From Bacillus bingmayongensis (GTDB lineage Bacteria > Bacillota > Bacilli > Bacillales > Bacillaceae_G), in the NCBI RefSeq assembly GCF_000299035.1, contig NZ_JH921518.1, positions 408,439 to 472,438 of the forward strand: a stretch of DNA of 64,000 nucleotides, written 5' to 3'. The notes beneath the pieces were generated by a model. It was not told the origin of the DNA and did not search any database. It saw only the letters and a list, made by a program, of their open reading frames with translations. This document shows, piece by piece, positions 43,203-50,552 of the stretch. Each line of letters starts with the position of its first letter. Positions within the stretch are counted from its first letter, which is position 1. The position numbers and the translations under genes were made by a program.

Positions 43203-43832
43203 CTATACAAACACAATATTTCTTTGCGCTCCTTCAAGAACGCCCTCCTGAATTTGTTGTACAAACCGATAAATGTTTTGTTTTTTTTGCAAAGATGATA
43301 TTTCCTGTTCATTCATATAAGCCCCGTAGTAATATTTCCACAATAATACAATCATCTCAAATTTATTTTTCTTTTTCAGTAGCAGGTCTTTTTGGATATA
43401 ATCTACAAACGTGTTAGCACCCTCTACATATTCGACTTTTACTTGTGTAACAATAAATGAGAAGATCTTTTTAGGTCGGTATCGAACGGTACCTTCTTGT
43501 TCCATCTCTTTTACTACACTCATAAATATTTCATCTGTTACTTTACTCTTTTCACCAAAATAGCATATCCATTCTTTACATGTACGTCTTTTATAATTTT
43601 GTATACATAACATAAGTTGATTCACGTGTACATGATTTGTATCTTGATTATCTCTTATTTCTATTTCATCATTTTGATTTAACTGTAAATAGCCCTTTTC
43701 AAGTAATTCCATGAATAATATTCCTATCGTATACAGTGGTAAACTAAATGTATAACGACTATTTATTATTATTGGTCCCTCTGCAAGGTAGTTACTAATA
43801 AAACCTTTTGTCATCTTCCCTATTTCTTGCAT
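43203..43832 (-). CDS. GPP34/GOLPH3-like protein (tentative)
   Basis: A 209-residue helical protein. The pattern SLPLYTIGILFMELLEKGYLQLNQNDEIEI, then KRRTCKEWICYFGE and IFMSVVKEMEQEGTVRYRPKKIF, follows the GOLPH3/Vps74 (GPP34) domain: a conserved E-L-x-x-x-G-x-L strand, a basic KxW segment, and a helix-turn leading to the beta hairpin. GPP34 proteins bind phosphoinositides in eukaryotes; the bacterial role is unknown. GAGGAGG precedes the ATG. Confidence 0.55.
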   Translation of the reverse strand: MQEIGKMTKGFISNYLAEGPIIINSRYTFSLPLYTIGILFMELLEKGYLQLNQNDEIEIRDNQDTNHVHVNQLMLCIQNYKRRTCKEWICYFGEKSKVTDEIFMSVVKEMEQEGTVRYRPKKIFSFIVTQVKVEYVEGANTFVDYIQKDLLLKKKNKFEMIVLLWKYYYGAYMNEQEISSLQKKQNIYRFVQQIQEGVLEGAQRNIVFV

Positions 43833-44002
43833 ATATAACCCCTCCTCTATATAACTATCCCTTAATCCAATTGTGTTAATATAGAATCAAGCGATTACTT
43901 CCGTCCTACAGTTTTTATTATAAATGTAGTATGATTCCGCGAGAAGAATGCACTTTTTTGATAGAAAGTATCCTCTAAGATACTAAAGGGAAGGTGAAGA
44001 GT

Positions 44003-44371
44003 ATGGAGCAAGATTTACGTCATGAAGTATTACATAAAATACAAAGTAAAGAATTTAATTGTGCGAAAGAATTAACTTTATCTATCATTAGCGGAAAATG
44101 GAAAATTGTGATTTTATATCGATTAGGTATAAATGGTCCAATGCGCTTTAGTGCCATTCAACATTTATTCCCGAAAATCACACATAAAGTATTAACCAAA
44201 CAATTACGTGAATTAGAAGATGATGGTGTAATCACAAGAAAAATTTATCCGGAAATCCCACCTAAAGTAGAGTATTCTTTAACGGAGCTCGGTGAAAGCT
44301 TACAGCCTATCTTACAAATGATGTACGACTGGGGAGAAAAGAGGATTCAGCAATTACAACAAGAATCATAA
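44003..44371 (+). CDS. HxlR-family winged-helix regulator
   Basis: A 122-residue protein with the HxlR signature: CAKELTLSIISGKWKIVILYRLGINGPMRFSAIQHLFPKITHKVLTKQLRELEDDGVITRKIYPEIPPKVEYSLTELGESL. These respond to aldehydes, disulfide stress or other small molecules. ATG 44003 has AAGGTGA upstream; an in-frame GTG at 43994 lies too close to that site. The target gene is not obvious. Confidence 0.9.
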   Translation: MEQDLRHEVLHKIQSKEFNCAKELTLSIISGKWKIVILYRLGINGPMRFSAIQHLFPKITHKVLTKQLRELEDDGVITRKIYPEIPPKVEYSLTELGESLQPILQMMYDWGEKRIQQLQQES

Positions 44372-44393
44372 TTAAATACCTTTACAAAACATA

Positions 44394-44423
44394 AGGAGAT
44401 GCGTATCAACCACGTCATCTCCT
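44394..44423. terminator. HxlR gene terminator-like hairpin
   Basis: Stem AGGAGATG/CATCTCCT (44394-44401 with 44416-44423) past the HxlR stop. Confidence 0.6.
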
Positions 44424-44465
44424 GCTCATTCCTATTATTTATTTCAGTTTTCCTACCATAACATA

Positions 44466-44718
44466 TTATTGCATTAATATTTTATTCAGCTCTCTCTGAA
44501 ATATCATAATGTCTAAATCATTTTTCAACATTTTTTCGATATCATAACCTAAAACAAACTCTCTTACCCCTGATTGAAACATAACAACGGAACCGTAGCT
44601 CTCTTGAAATCATTTCTGTTGTCTTAGTAACTTGAACTTTTTGTTCATTATTCTTTTCTTTTTTTGTTGGCACGCAAAGAATGAACTGTACTGCCATCTC
44701 TCCTATTAATTCACCCAA
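44466..44718 (-). pseudogene. small frameshifted gene, unknown function
   Basis: From a TTG at 44718 with AAGGAG upstream, the frame reads GELIGEMAVQFILCVPTKKEKNNEQKVQVTKTTEMIS. It then loses register near 44590-44600. The neighbouring frame continues QESYGSVVMFQSGVREFVLGYDIEKMLKNDLDIMIFQRELNKILMQ to a TAA at 44466-44468. The total is one base over a multiple of three. The intact protein would be about 83 residues. I do not recognise the family. Confidence 0.6.
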
Positions 44719-44770
44719 ATTTTCTCCTTCTTTCTATAATTACAAGCCTGTTTTAAAACCATTCTCAAAT

Positions 44771-44803
44771 AAAACCCCTTCAGATTATAAATGAAGGGGT
44801 TTT
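44771..44803 (-). terminator. terminator after the FbpB-like gene
   Basis: 12-bp stem AAAACCCCTTCA/TGAAGGGGTTTT (44771-44782 with 44792-44803). Confidence 0.88.
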
Positions 44804-44822
44804 ATTTGAAATGTTATCTTAT

Positions 44823-44963
44823 TCAATTACCGGATACACGATACGAGACATGTCTTTTTTCAATTTTTTCTTCTATTTCCCTTATGTTCTCTTTATCGTT
44901 CAATAACAATTGTTTATTCTCTATCAATAATTGTTTAAAGGATTTTCTTATTTTTTTTCGCAT
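44823..44963 (-). CDS. FbpB-like small basic protein, 46 aa
   Basis: ATG 44963 with GAAGGAGG upstream. The protein MRKKIRKSFKQLLIENKQLL, then LNDKENIREIEEKIEKRH and VSYRVSGN, is basic and helical. It matches the Fur-regulated basic protein (FbpB) family, in which short proteins assist sRNA-mediated iron sparing. Upstream near 45019-45035 is GATAAGTAATTATC, which resembles a Fur box but has one extra base between the half-sites. A terminator follows. Confidence 0.75.
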   Translation of the reverse strand: MRKKIRKSFKQLLIENKQLLLNDKENIREIEEKIEKRHVSYRVSGN

Positions 44964-45133
44964 GTTTCTTTTCCTCCTTCATTATTACAAATAACTTATC
45001 AAAGGATTATTTATATGAAAGATAAGTAATTATCTGTGTAGTCTTATAATAAAAGATTCGTGTGAAATCTATTTGAATTCTAAATGAAAACTAAGTATTT
45101 TTTCTGATAACTTTATCACTCAAAAGAAATTAC

Positions 45134-45180
45134 ATAAAAAAAATAACGTCAAATCAAAATATATTTGATCAGACGTTATC
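45134..45180 (-). terminator. terminator of the exonuclease gene
   Basis: Minus-strand stem GATAACGTC/GACGTTATT with an inner TGATCAAATATATTTTGATT region, then a TTTTTTT tail. Confidence 0.8.
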
Positions 45181-45208
45181 TGTAATATGAAGTAATCTCT
45201 TTTTGTTT

Positions 45209-46075
45209 TTATAGCATATTTATAAATATTTCAGGTCTTCCCCAGTTCATTTGACCGCAAACAAATCGTACTTTCTCTTCATCAATTGTATGCAGACCTT
45301 CTTCTAGCGAACATGAAATCGGAACTTCACAATGAATTTGTGCTAATTGTAATGATATATTTAAGTTCTCTAAATCACTTTCAATTTTTGTGCGCTGCGC
45401 TTTTGTTAATGCCGCTATATTTTCTAGCACTGCCGCTACTGTTCCGTGTTCTTGAATTAGTTTATATGCCGTCTTTTCCCCAATTCCTTTTACACCTGGA
45501 TAGTTATCACTCGTATCACCCATAAATGCTTTTGCATGAACGATTTGCCAAGGCTCTACGCCTTTTTCTTCCATAATCTTCTCTGGCGTATAATACTCAT
45601 AGTTTCCAATTCCCTTACGAAGAAGCATCACAGTAACGTTTGTATCAACAAGTTGTAGTAAATCTGTATCACCTGTTAAGATATATACTTCCGCTTCATT
45701 ACAATATTCTTTCGCTAACGTACCAATGCAGTCATCAGCCTCATAGCCTTTCAGTCCAATTACAGGAATAGATAACTGTGAAGTCATCTCTTGCACAAGA
45801 TCAAATTGTGGAATCAACTCTTCTGGTGGTGCTGCACGGTTTGCTTTATAGTTCGAGAACGATTCCGTTCTGAAAGTTGTACTTCCCATATCCCAGCACG
45901 TTACAATATGCGTCGGTTCAATCGCTTGCGCTGCTGTTAATAAATGTTTCATATAACCATGAATCCCGTTTGTTGGGGTACCATCTTGTCGTTTCATAAA
46001 TTGGCCGTAAACACTTGTTGCGTAAAAAGCACGAAATAATAGTGCCATACCATCAACTAACAATACTTTTTTCAT
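45209..46075 (-). CDS. 5'-3' exonuclease (PolI N-terminal/FEN type, YpcP-like)
   Basis: A 288-residue stand-alone flap nuclease. Metal-site residues are visible in LLVDGMALLFRAFYA, GYEADDCIGTLA, YILTGDTDLLQLVD and KAFMGDTSDNYPGVKGIGEKTA (helix-hairpin-helix). It removes RNA primers or 5' flaps, as PolI's nuclease domain does. ATG 46075 has AGGAGAGG upstream; the in-frame ATG at 46111 lies in the preceding terminator. Confidence 0.92.
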   Translation of the reverse strand: MKKVLLVDGMALLFRAFYATSVYGQFMKRQDGTPTNGIHGYMKHLLTAAQAIEPTHIVTCWDMGSTTFRTESFSNYKANRAAPPEELIPQFDLVQEMTSQLSIPVIGLKGYEADDCIGTLAKEYCNEAEVYILTGDTDLLQLVDTNVTVMLLRKGIGNYEYYTPEKIMEEKGVEPWQIVHAKAFMGDTSDNYPGVKGIGEKTAYKLIQEHGTVAAVLENIAALTKAQRTKIESDLENLNISLQLAQIHCEVPISCSLEEGLHTIDEEKVRFVCGQMNWGRPEIFINML

Positions 46076-46093
46076 AATTCCTCTCCTACTAAC

Positions 46094-46129
46094 AAAAAAT
46101 AATAACCTCACGTCATCACGTAAGGTTAT
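46094..46129 (-). terminator. terminator between ATPase fragment and exonuclease
   Basis: Stem ATAACCTCACGT/ACGTAAGGTTAT with one mismatch (46102-46113 with 46118-46129), then ATTATTTTTTG on the minus strand. Confidence 0.85.
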
Positions 46130-46209
46130 ATGAATAGATTACCATTCTACGTTTCTGTTCAACTCTATCTATTATACAATGTTTTTATATATTTAGCATC
46201 ATTAACGAT

Positions 46210-46941
46210 TTAAGATGTTTGGCTACAGCATGTATGGAGCAATCCAGAATACGTATTTTTACCTGTTGAAACGACCACAGCCTTCGCAGTTCCATTTACA
46301 ATATGTGTGCCTTTAAAACATACATTTTCAAGTTGAAGTGGATTGTAGTCTTTCATGCGTTTTAATGGAATAAAACGTTTGCGTTCAAGATGATAACAGC
46401 TTTCAAATTTTTCTACGTTCGCTTCTTTCCCTGTTAGCATCGATTCATTTACTAACAAATCTTCTGCATAAATAATACGTAAATCAGCCGGAACTGTATC
46501 ACCTGCTGAAAGAAAAACCATATCTCCTGGAACTAGCTCTTCGACTGGTAATTTCATTATTTTCGAATCACTACTCATCCCTACAGTTGTACATCCTTCT
46601 ACTCTAGAAACAGTAACTGTTACAATCTCACACTGATTTTCATTATGGACACGTTGCTTTGCAAATCCAGGAATCATTTCACCCAATTTCATCATTACAT
46701 CAGAAAAAATTGCTCGTTTAGAAGATAATTCATTTTTCCCGTACACATGAATGCGTTTCTGTGCTTCTTTCATAGATAGACCATCTCTTGTTGTTTTAAA
46801 ATAAGCAAATACAGACTTAACATCTCTTGTTGCAATTTCAATTAACAAGTCTCTATTTTGTTTTAATAGAGATTGTTCTTTCATTACTTTTTTACTTTGT
46901 TTATAAGAAGTGTTACCCACAAGTTTATTTACATATAACAT
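46210..46941 (-). pseudogene. N-terminal fragment of an Mg2+-type P-type ATPase (MgtA-like)
   Basis: A 243-residue frame: the cation ATPase N-domain (SVFAYFKTTRDGLSMKEAQKRIHVYGKNELS), the actuator domain (VEELVPGDMVFLSAGDTVPADLRII and the phosphatase motif LTGKEANVEK in place of T-G-E), then VCFKGTHIVNGTAKAVVVSTGKNTYSG. It ends abruptly in LLHTCCSQTS. The DKTGT phosphorylation site, nucleotide domain and all later helices of the ~890-residue enzyme are missing, so it cannot transport. The motif order fits Mg2+-importing ATPases. GGAGGAG precedes the ATG, and an M-box riboswitch lies upstream. Confidence 0.85.
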
Positions 46942-46997
46942 ATTATCGTCTCCTCCTCTACAACATAGGAAGAAACGCTTTGTTTCTCAATTTATCT

Positions 46998-47037
46998 CAC
47001 TTTAACAATTCATGCATTTCTACAGCCTGTTAAAGTG
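46998..47037 (-). promoter_or_regulatory. leader hairpin between small ORF and ATPase start
   Basis: 10-bp perfect stem CACTTTAACA/TGTTAAAGTG (46998-47007 with 47028-47037). It starts about 35 bases after the leader ORF stop and ends about 56 bases before the ATPase start. A second short hairpin GAAAC/GTTTC follows near 46970-46985. Confidence 0.6.
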
Positions 47038-47071
47038 TTCCACATTCAACTTACAACGATAAAGCTGAACG

Positions 47072-47176
47072 TTACCTTATGATAAATATAGGGGGAGGAA
47101 CAAGTCGTTTCCTGCCTACATCATATATTTTTGTTTTGAAGTATATGGGTAACGGAACCGAGTCAGAATTTGACAT
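47072..47176 (-). CDS. Pro-rich leader peptide ORF, 34 aa
   Basis: ATG 47176 is preceded by a very strong GAGGAGGTGAGGAGC. The 34-residue product begins MSNSDSVPLPIYF and ends RLVPPPIFIIR. It lies between the M-box terminator and the ATPase gene. Enterobacterial mgtA is preceded by a Pro-rich leader peptide (MgtL) that senses proline or Mg2+ through ribosome stalling or instability. Similar logic is possible here, but no homology is claimed. It might instead be a fortuitous ORF or a relic. Confidence 0.5.
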   Translation of the reverse strand: MSNSDSVPLPIYFKTKIYDVGRKRLVPPPIFIIR

Positions 47177-47245
47177 GCTCCTCACCTCCTCTTTCGTTTT
47201 TTTAGTTAATACTTATAACTATGATAATTCTCATAGCTTGTTACT

Positions 47246-47281
47246 AAAAAGACCTCTACTCGTAAGCGAGTAAAGGTCTTT
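47246..47281 (-). terminator. M-box riboswitch terminator
   Basis: 15-bp stem AAAGACCTTTACTCG/CGAGTAGAGGTCTTT on the minus strand with one mismatch, a 4-base loop, then TTTTTAG. It lies about 40 bases after the M-box core, where a Mg2+-responsive transcription attenuator is expected. Confidence 0.85.
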
Positions 47282-47317
47282 ACATACATAAATAAGCGAT
47301 TCCTAATAAACATAGAA

Positions 47318-47486
47318 ATCTGCGAACCTCTCCCTCACCGAGTTTTAGCACTGTATAGCATAGGTACGTTACCAGCTACGTTAAGAAAAACCTTAATTCG
47401 ATCATTCCTGTTGACCCATTGGCGTCTCTCGACATTTTTGGGCAGTAGCATTTCTCTATACAGGAGCCTCACCTAACAGAGACTTA
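47318..47486 (-). promoter_or_regulatory. M-box (ykoK/Mg2+) riboswitch
   Basis: The minus strand contains the conserved M-box blocks in order: CTGTTAGGTGAGGCTCCTGT, GCTACTGCCC, AATGTCGAGAGACGCCAATG then GGTCAACAG, TAACGTAGCTGG, and CTATGCTATACAGTGCTAAA. This is the Mg2+-sensing leader found before Bacillus magnesium transporters. With the terminator at 47246 it should switch transcription off when Mg2+ is high. Confidence 0.93.
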
Positions 47487-47505
47487 TTTTTTTATTATAT
47501 AGAAA

Positions 47506-47554
47506 ATGTTACTCCTATTTAAAATAGATGTCAACAGTTTGAATTCAAACTGTT
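47506..47554 (-). promoter_or_regulatory. promoter with 22-bp palindrome upstream of the M-box
   Basis: Minus strand: -35 TTGACA (47529-47534), 17-bp spacer, -10 TAACAT (47506-47511); TATAAT at 47494-47499 is an alternative -10. A perfect 22-bp palindrome with arms AACAGTTTGAA and TTCAAACTGTT occupies 47533-47554, touching the -35. Confidence 0.5.
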
Positions 47555-47605
47555 TCCTTATTACAACAAGTATTTCCTAGAAAATGATTCAGGCCAGGAA
47601 CACTC

Positions 47606-48397
47606 TTATTCTAAGACTAATTGTTTAAGATTTTGTATGCTCTTTTTCTCAAGATGACAAGCTTGAAGAAGATACGCTTCAACATCACCATACTTTTCTA
47701 CAATTTTATAATACACTTCATCTAAATATTCAGGACGTACTTCTAACATAGGCCTTATCCGCTCTGGTGATGCTTGAAATAAACTCATCCACCTAATAAA
47801 TTTTTCAACCTTCTTCATTCTTGGCCCAATTAAATCATTAGAAAATAAGTAATCATCACGCACTACTTCATATGGTATTCCAACAAGTAATTGAATTAAG
47901 GCTGCGATATAACCCGTTCGATCCTTCCCACCAGTACAGTGAATCAGTGCTGGTACATGCTTTTTTTCTGAAAGTAAGTGAATGACCTTCCGAATTTCAT
48001 GACAACTTGAAAAAGCTATGTTTTTATACATTTCCTTCATGATTTTTTCAAAATCAATTGTGTGAGACTTGCTCACTAAAAACTTAAAAAATTCAAAGTG
48101 TGTAAATTCTTGACTCTTATCATGAATTGATATATTAACTAGCTCTACTCCGTATTCATGTTTCATTCGACTTGGTTTTGATTTTTGTTCACGTGGCGTT
48201 CTTAAATCACAAATTAATTTTATTTGTAACTGTTTCATGTTTTCAACGTCTTGCTGTGATAAACGCGACAATTCATCCGAACGAAATAAAACCCCTTTTT
48301 TCATTCTTCTTCCATCTTTTGTTTCTTGTCCTCCGATATCACGAAAATTATATAATCCGTCAAACTGATTTACTCTTTCTTTTTGTACAATCCCCAT
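47606..48397 (-). CDS. tyrosine/serine phosphatase (Y_phosphatase3 type)
   Basis: A 263-residue protein. The N-terminus GLYNFRDIGGQETKDGRRMKKGVLFRSDELSRLS is the family hallmark, and the P-loop HCTGGKDRTGY carries the catalytic Cys and Arg. Relatives include lipid- and protein-tyrosine phosphatases. It lies 16 bases downstream of the alpha/beta-hydrolase gene and is probably co-transcribed. Confidence 0.9.
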   Translation of the reverse strand: MGIVQKERVNQFDGLYNFRDIGGQETKDGRRMKKGVLFRSDELSRLSQQDVENMKQLQIKLICDLRTPREQKSKPSRMKHEYGVELVNISIHDKSQEFTHFEFFKFLVSKSHTIDFEKIMKEMYKNIAFSSCHEIRKVIHLLSEKKHVPALIHCTGGKDRTGYIAALIQLLVGIPYEVVRDDYLFSNDLIGPRMKKVEKFIRWMSLFQASPERIRPMLEVRPEYLDEVYYKIVEKYGDVEAYLLQACHLEKKSIQNLKQLVLE

Positions 48398-48413
48398 AAC
48401 TCTTCCCCATTTT

Positions 48414-49211
48414 TTACTTATTATTTAACTGTATGAATGGAACAATTGCATCTAAAACGGCAGCTTTATCTTCAATATGCAACGTATGTCCCGCATTCTC
48501 CAGTTTTACATGTTTGGCATTAGGTAACAGTCCTAAAGCTTTTTTTACATCTGAATCTCTTACTACTCCATTACGCTCAGGGTTTCCTTGTAACAGTAGC
48601 ACAGGACATTGAATTTTAGGTAGCAACGTATTCATATCATATCCCATATACGTTTCATCACAATGGTCAATCATTACATCTAATACTTGAGGATCTGTTA
48701 GCATGACACTTTCTATCATAAAATCTAACAGTGGATTCTCTCCTTTTTTAGCCATCATATTCTGATTCGTCGCTGCACCTTTTTGCACTATCCCTTTCCA
48801 TTTCCTCAACTTCTCAGAACCCTCTTTTAATACTTCTAGAGACATCGGAGAATCACCAATGATTAACCCTTTTACTAATTCTGGATACTCTGCAGTCACT
48901 TGAATCCCTATCATTCCACCAAGTGAATGACCAAATATAATTGGTGGTTCTGTCATACACTCTTCAATAAAACTGATAATATCCTGAACATAGTCTTTCA
49001 CATGATAGCCATTCGTAACTCTTCCTGATTTTCCATGTCCTCTTAAATCTATTGCGTAGACATGCCCTTCATTTTCTAATTCTGGAATAATGGTTTGAAA
49101 TGCTTCCCATCTCGAGATTCCACCATGAAGTAATAATATTGGTACACCTTTTGAATTACTTTTTACATAATGTAACCTTACATCCCCTGTATGAAAAAAA
49201 CATTCTAACAT
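48414..49211 (-). CDS. alpha/beta-hydrolase
   Basis: A 265-residue protein with LLLHGGISRWEAFQ (oxyanion region), DLRGHGKSGR, the nucleophile elbow GHSLGGMIG, and the catalytic His in NAGHTLHIED. The substrate is unknown. ATG 49211 has GGGTGA upstream; longer in-frame codons lack a site. It is the first gene of a pair with the phosphatase, divergent from the TetR gene, and one TetR-type palindrome lies 163 bases upstream. Confidence 0.88.
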   Translation of the reverse strand: MLECFFHTGDVRLHYVKSNSKGVPILLLHGGISRWEAFQTIIPELENEGHVYAIDLRGHGKSGRVTNGYHVKDYVQDIISFIEECMTEPPIIFGHSLGGMIGIQVTAEYPELVKGLIIGDSPMSLEVLKEGSEKLRKWKGIVQKGAATNQNMMAKKGENPLLDFMIESVMLTDPQVLDVMIDHCDETYMGYDMNTLLPKIQCPVLLLQGNPERNGVVRDSDVKKALGLLPNAKHVKLENAGHTLHIEDKAAVLDAIVPFIQLNNK

Positions 49212-49373
49212 TTCATCACCCGCTTCAGTTATTTTATAAAACTTCAATATATACAAACTGCTTTGTTATGTTTGAAAGTCTTTTACACAATATACCAATT
49301 CTCAATTTAAATCTTGAATAACAATCAATCTCACCTTATCCATCCCCTTGTTTGAAATCCGCCGACGTTTTAT

Positions 49374-49399
49374 GTGACTAAAATGGTTTTTATAGTCAT
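49374..49399. promoter_or_regulatory. TetR operator-like palindrome 1
   Basis: GTGACT-N14-AGTCAT. It has the same half-sites and spacing as the palindrome at 49487. It lies upstream of the divergent hydrolase/phosphatase pair. Confidence 0.6.
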
Positions 49400-49486
49400 A
49401 TAAAAGTTAAAAGAAAAAACTGTTTCTCTAACAGTCTGACGTTTACTTTATATATTACAGCGGTTATGATAAGTATAAAACATAAC

Positions 49487-49512
49487 GTGACTAAAACTCT
49501 ATAAAAAGTCAC
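49487..49512. promoter_or_regulatory. TetR operator-like palindrome 2
   Basis: GTGACT-N14-AGTCAC ends 26 bases before the tetR start codon. The two operators are 113 bp apart, centre to centre. Confidence 0.65.
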
Positions 49513-49538
49513 ATAATTTATAAAATAGGAGTTTTACT

Positions 49539-50135
49539 ATGCCTAAATTTACAGAACAAGAAAAAGAACAAATTCGCCAATCCCTTTTAGAAAAAGGAAG
49601 GGAACTATTCATTCAATACGGTTTAGCAAAAACAAGCATCGATGATATTGTACTTGCATGCGGAATTGCAAAAGGATCCTTTTATAAGTTCTTCTCCTCA
49701 AAAGAAGAACTCTATTTCGAAATTTTAAAAAATGAAGAAGAGGTTCGAGAAACTGTATTGAATCAGTTGTTTCAAGAAAAGCTATCTTCAAAAGAACTAC
49801 TCTCTTCCTTCTTCCACACATCATTTCAATTTGTTGAAGATAATCCTTTCCTACAACGTGTGTTTCAAAACGGTGAGCATGAACGTCTTATGAGAAAATT
49901 ACCAAATGAAATGATGGAGTTCTCTCAATATAATATGGAGAGAGGTGCCCTTGCTATCAATACTCTCATTGACCGCGGAGTATTACCTAAAGATGATCCA
50001 CAAGTCATTACAGGTGTAATACAAGCTGTAATGATGCTACGATTACATAAAGATGAAATAGGTGGAGAACTCTTTCCTAAAGTAATGGACAAACTTATCG
50101 ATTATGTCTCAGAAGGATTAACGAACGAAAAATAA
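49539..50135 (+). CDS. TetR-family regulator
   Basis: A 198-residue protein. The N-terminal helix-turn-helix is FIQYGLAKTSIDDIVLACGIAKGSFYKFFSSKEELYFEIL, and the C-terminal ligand domain is a normal length. Two matching palindromes in the upstream intergenic region suggest autoregulation and control of the divergent hydrolase/phosphatase genes. ATAGGAG precedes the ATG. The ligand is unknown. Confidence 0.9.
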   Translation: MPKFTEQEKEQIRQSLLEKGRELFIQYGLAKTSIDDIVLACGIAKGSFYKFFSSKEELYFEILKNEEEVRETVLNQLFQEKLSSKELLSSFFHTSFQFVEDNPFLQRVFQNGEHERLMRKLPNEMMEFSQYNMERGALAINTLIDRGVLPKDDPQVITGVIQAVMMLRLHKDEIGGELFPKVMDKLIDYVSEGLTNEK

Positions 50136-50164
50136 AAACCTTACGTATAAAACGTAAGGTTTTT
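50135..50164. terminator. bidirectional terminator
   Basis: Stem AAAACCTTACG/CGTAAGGTTTT with loop TATAAAA between tetR and the DUF350 gene. The same hairpin occurs again at 52894-52926. Confidence 0.88.
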
Positions 50165-50550
50165 CAATATGTTAAACACCCAGCAATCACGATTCCAATG
50201 GAAATGGATAAAAACATAAGGAAAAGTCCAACAGCCTGGTTATCTTCTTCGATGCTTTGATTGATATTAAAGCGTGGTGTGAGCCATTCAGCTAAATAAA
50301 ACACAATAATTTGCGCTAATATTCCAATCGCTCCCCATAAAACCATATCCATTAGTGAAACAGAATGGGCAGCAGTTGAATACAAGACGATAGCAAGGCC
50401 AAGAAGTCTTCCTCCAAGCGCATAGCTTGCTGCTTTATTCCCTTTTGCCATTAACGAAAATTCCTTCACTTTTGTTGTCACTTCCATAAGAAAAAGACCG
50501 ATACATAAAAGACCAATTGAGACTGCTAAATAAAGTAAGAAATTTATCAT
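50164..50550 (-). CDS. DUF350 membrane protein (YjfL-like)
   Basis: A 128-residue protein with four membrane helices and the DUF350 pattern (LAVSIGLLCIGLFLMEVTTKVKEFSLMAKGNKAASYALGGRLLGLAIVL). DUF350 proteins co-occur with glutathionylspermidine-synthase-like ATP-grasp enzymes, as in the E. coli yjf cluster. Its start lies two bases after the stop of that enzyme here, making it the last gene of the operon. Confidence 0.88.
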   Translation of the reverse strand: MINFLLYLAVSIGLLCIGLFLMEVTTKVKEFSLMAKGNKAASYALGGRLLGLAIVLYSTAAHSVSLMDMVLWGAIGILAQIIVFYLAEWLTPRFNINQSIEEDNQAVGLFLMFLSISIGIVIAGCLTY

Positions 50551-50552
50551 TT

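Noticed and set aside
45019-45035. Fur box upstream of the FbpB-like gene
   Set aside because: GATAAGTAATTATC has one base too many between half-sites for a 7-1-7 Fur box; kept only as a note in the gene entry.
47079-47273. Plus-strand open frame of 64 codons across the M-box leader
   Set aside because: It runs antisense through the riboswitch terminator and the better-supported minus-strand leader ORF; no good initiation site for its length.
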